Part shown: piece after piece, positions 59,061-59,064 of the stretch
Numbering within the stretch: position 1 is the first letter of the stretch
How the letters are laid out: each line of letters begins with the position of its first letter
Position numbers and translations under genes: made by a program
The notes under the pieces: model-generated
Seen by the model: only the letters and a program-made list of their open reading frames with translations
Database searches by the model: none
Told to the model about the DNA's origin: nothing
From: RGIG1681 sp045594425
GTDB lineage: Bacteria; Bacillota; Clostridia; Christensenellales; UBA1242
Length of the DNA stretch: 59,064 nt
Assembly: GCA_045594425.1 (NCBI GenBank)
Contig: JAZNYK010000012.1
Span: forward strand, 1-59,064
Direction of reading: 5' to 3'

Positions 59061-59064
59061 TGCT

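Overview
The window is low-GC, densely packed bacterial chromosome with Gram-positive-type signals: strong GGAGG-like ribosome sites, sigma-A promoters of TTGACA-17-TATAAT type, and U-tract hairpin terminators. Gene content and order match Firmicutes/Clostridia: hrcA-grpE-dnaK-dnaJ, pcrA-ligA, rpoZ-priA-def-fmt-rlmN-rpe-spoVM, rpmB/asp23/fakA/recG, sigK, RNase J, HelD. SigK and SpoVM indicate a spore former or a descendant of one. Extreme A+T content, several genes missing from classic operons, a short SufB-type scaffold next to SufC, and an alanyl-tRNA synthetase without the C-Ala domain point to an uncultured-type gut clostridial lineage (for example Christensenellales-like). That placement is inference; no 16S rRNA gene is present.

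Layout. 1-6190: a seven-gene, tightly overlapping operon of very A+T-rich genes ending in a holin-like protein, probably the distal part of a phage-derived or tail-like module whose start lies outside the window. 6239-11176: a membrane protein, RNase J, and the trmR/trhP-type pair for tRNA U34 modification. 11263-18770: sigK, RNase P RNA, an orphan membrane-anchored protein, rarA-helD, and a tandem pair of PnuC-type transporters. 18788-22807: a glycerophosphodiesterase (minus strand) and lepA-hemW. 22838-29890: the CIRCE-controlled chaperone operon, then rsmE and mtaB. 30057-39023: an anchored surface protein, S21, a membrane protein, a small hypothetical gene, pcrA-ligA, and a methyltransferase-like gene. 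39191-45190: rpoZ, priA, def, fmt, rlmN, rpe and the 26-residue SpoVM gene. 45186-47141 (minus): a minimal SufC/SufB pair and bL28. 47274-51538: Asp23, FakA-like kinase, RecG. 51575-52403: tRNA genes Val, Gly, Cys and (minus) Leu, with a duplicated tRNA-Cys 3' end marking a probable integration scar. 52522-59060: mscL, HD and CYTH proteins, dapA-ddh for meso-diaminopimelate, two related small membrane proteins, and the short alaS.

Most of the window is housekeeping: translation (tRNA modification, deformylation and formylation, LepA, AlaS), replication and repair (PcrA, LigA, PriA, RecG, RarA), protein folding, and cell-wall precursor synthesis. The least explained parts are the phage-like operon at the left end, the tRNA-Cys scar, the duplicated transporters, the small membrane-protein pair, and several compact regulatory arrangements: two apparently leaderless genes, a promoter inside a terminator, and a terminator inside a coding sequence. 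No CRISPR array, insertion sequence, integrase or transposase was seen.
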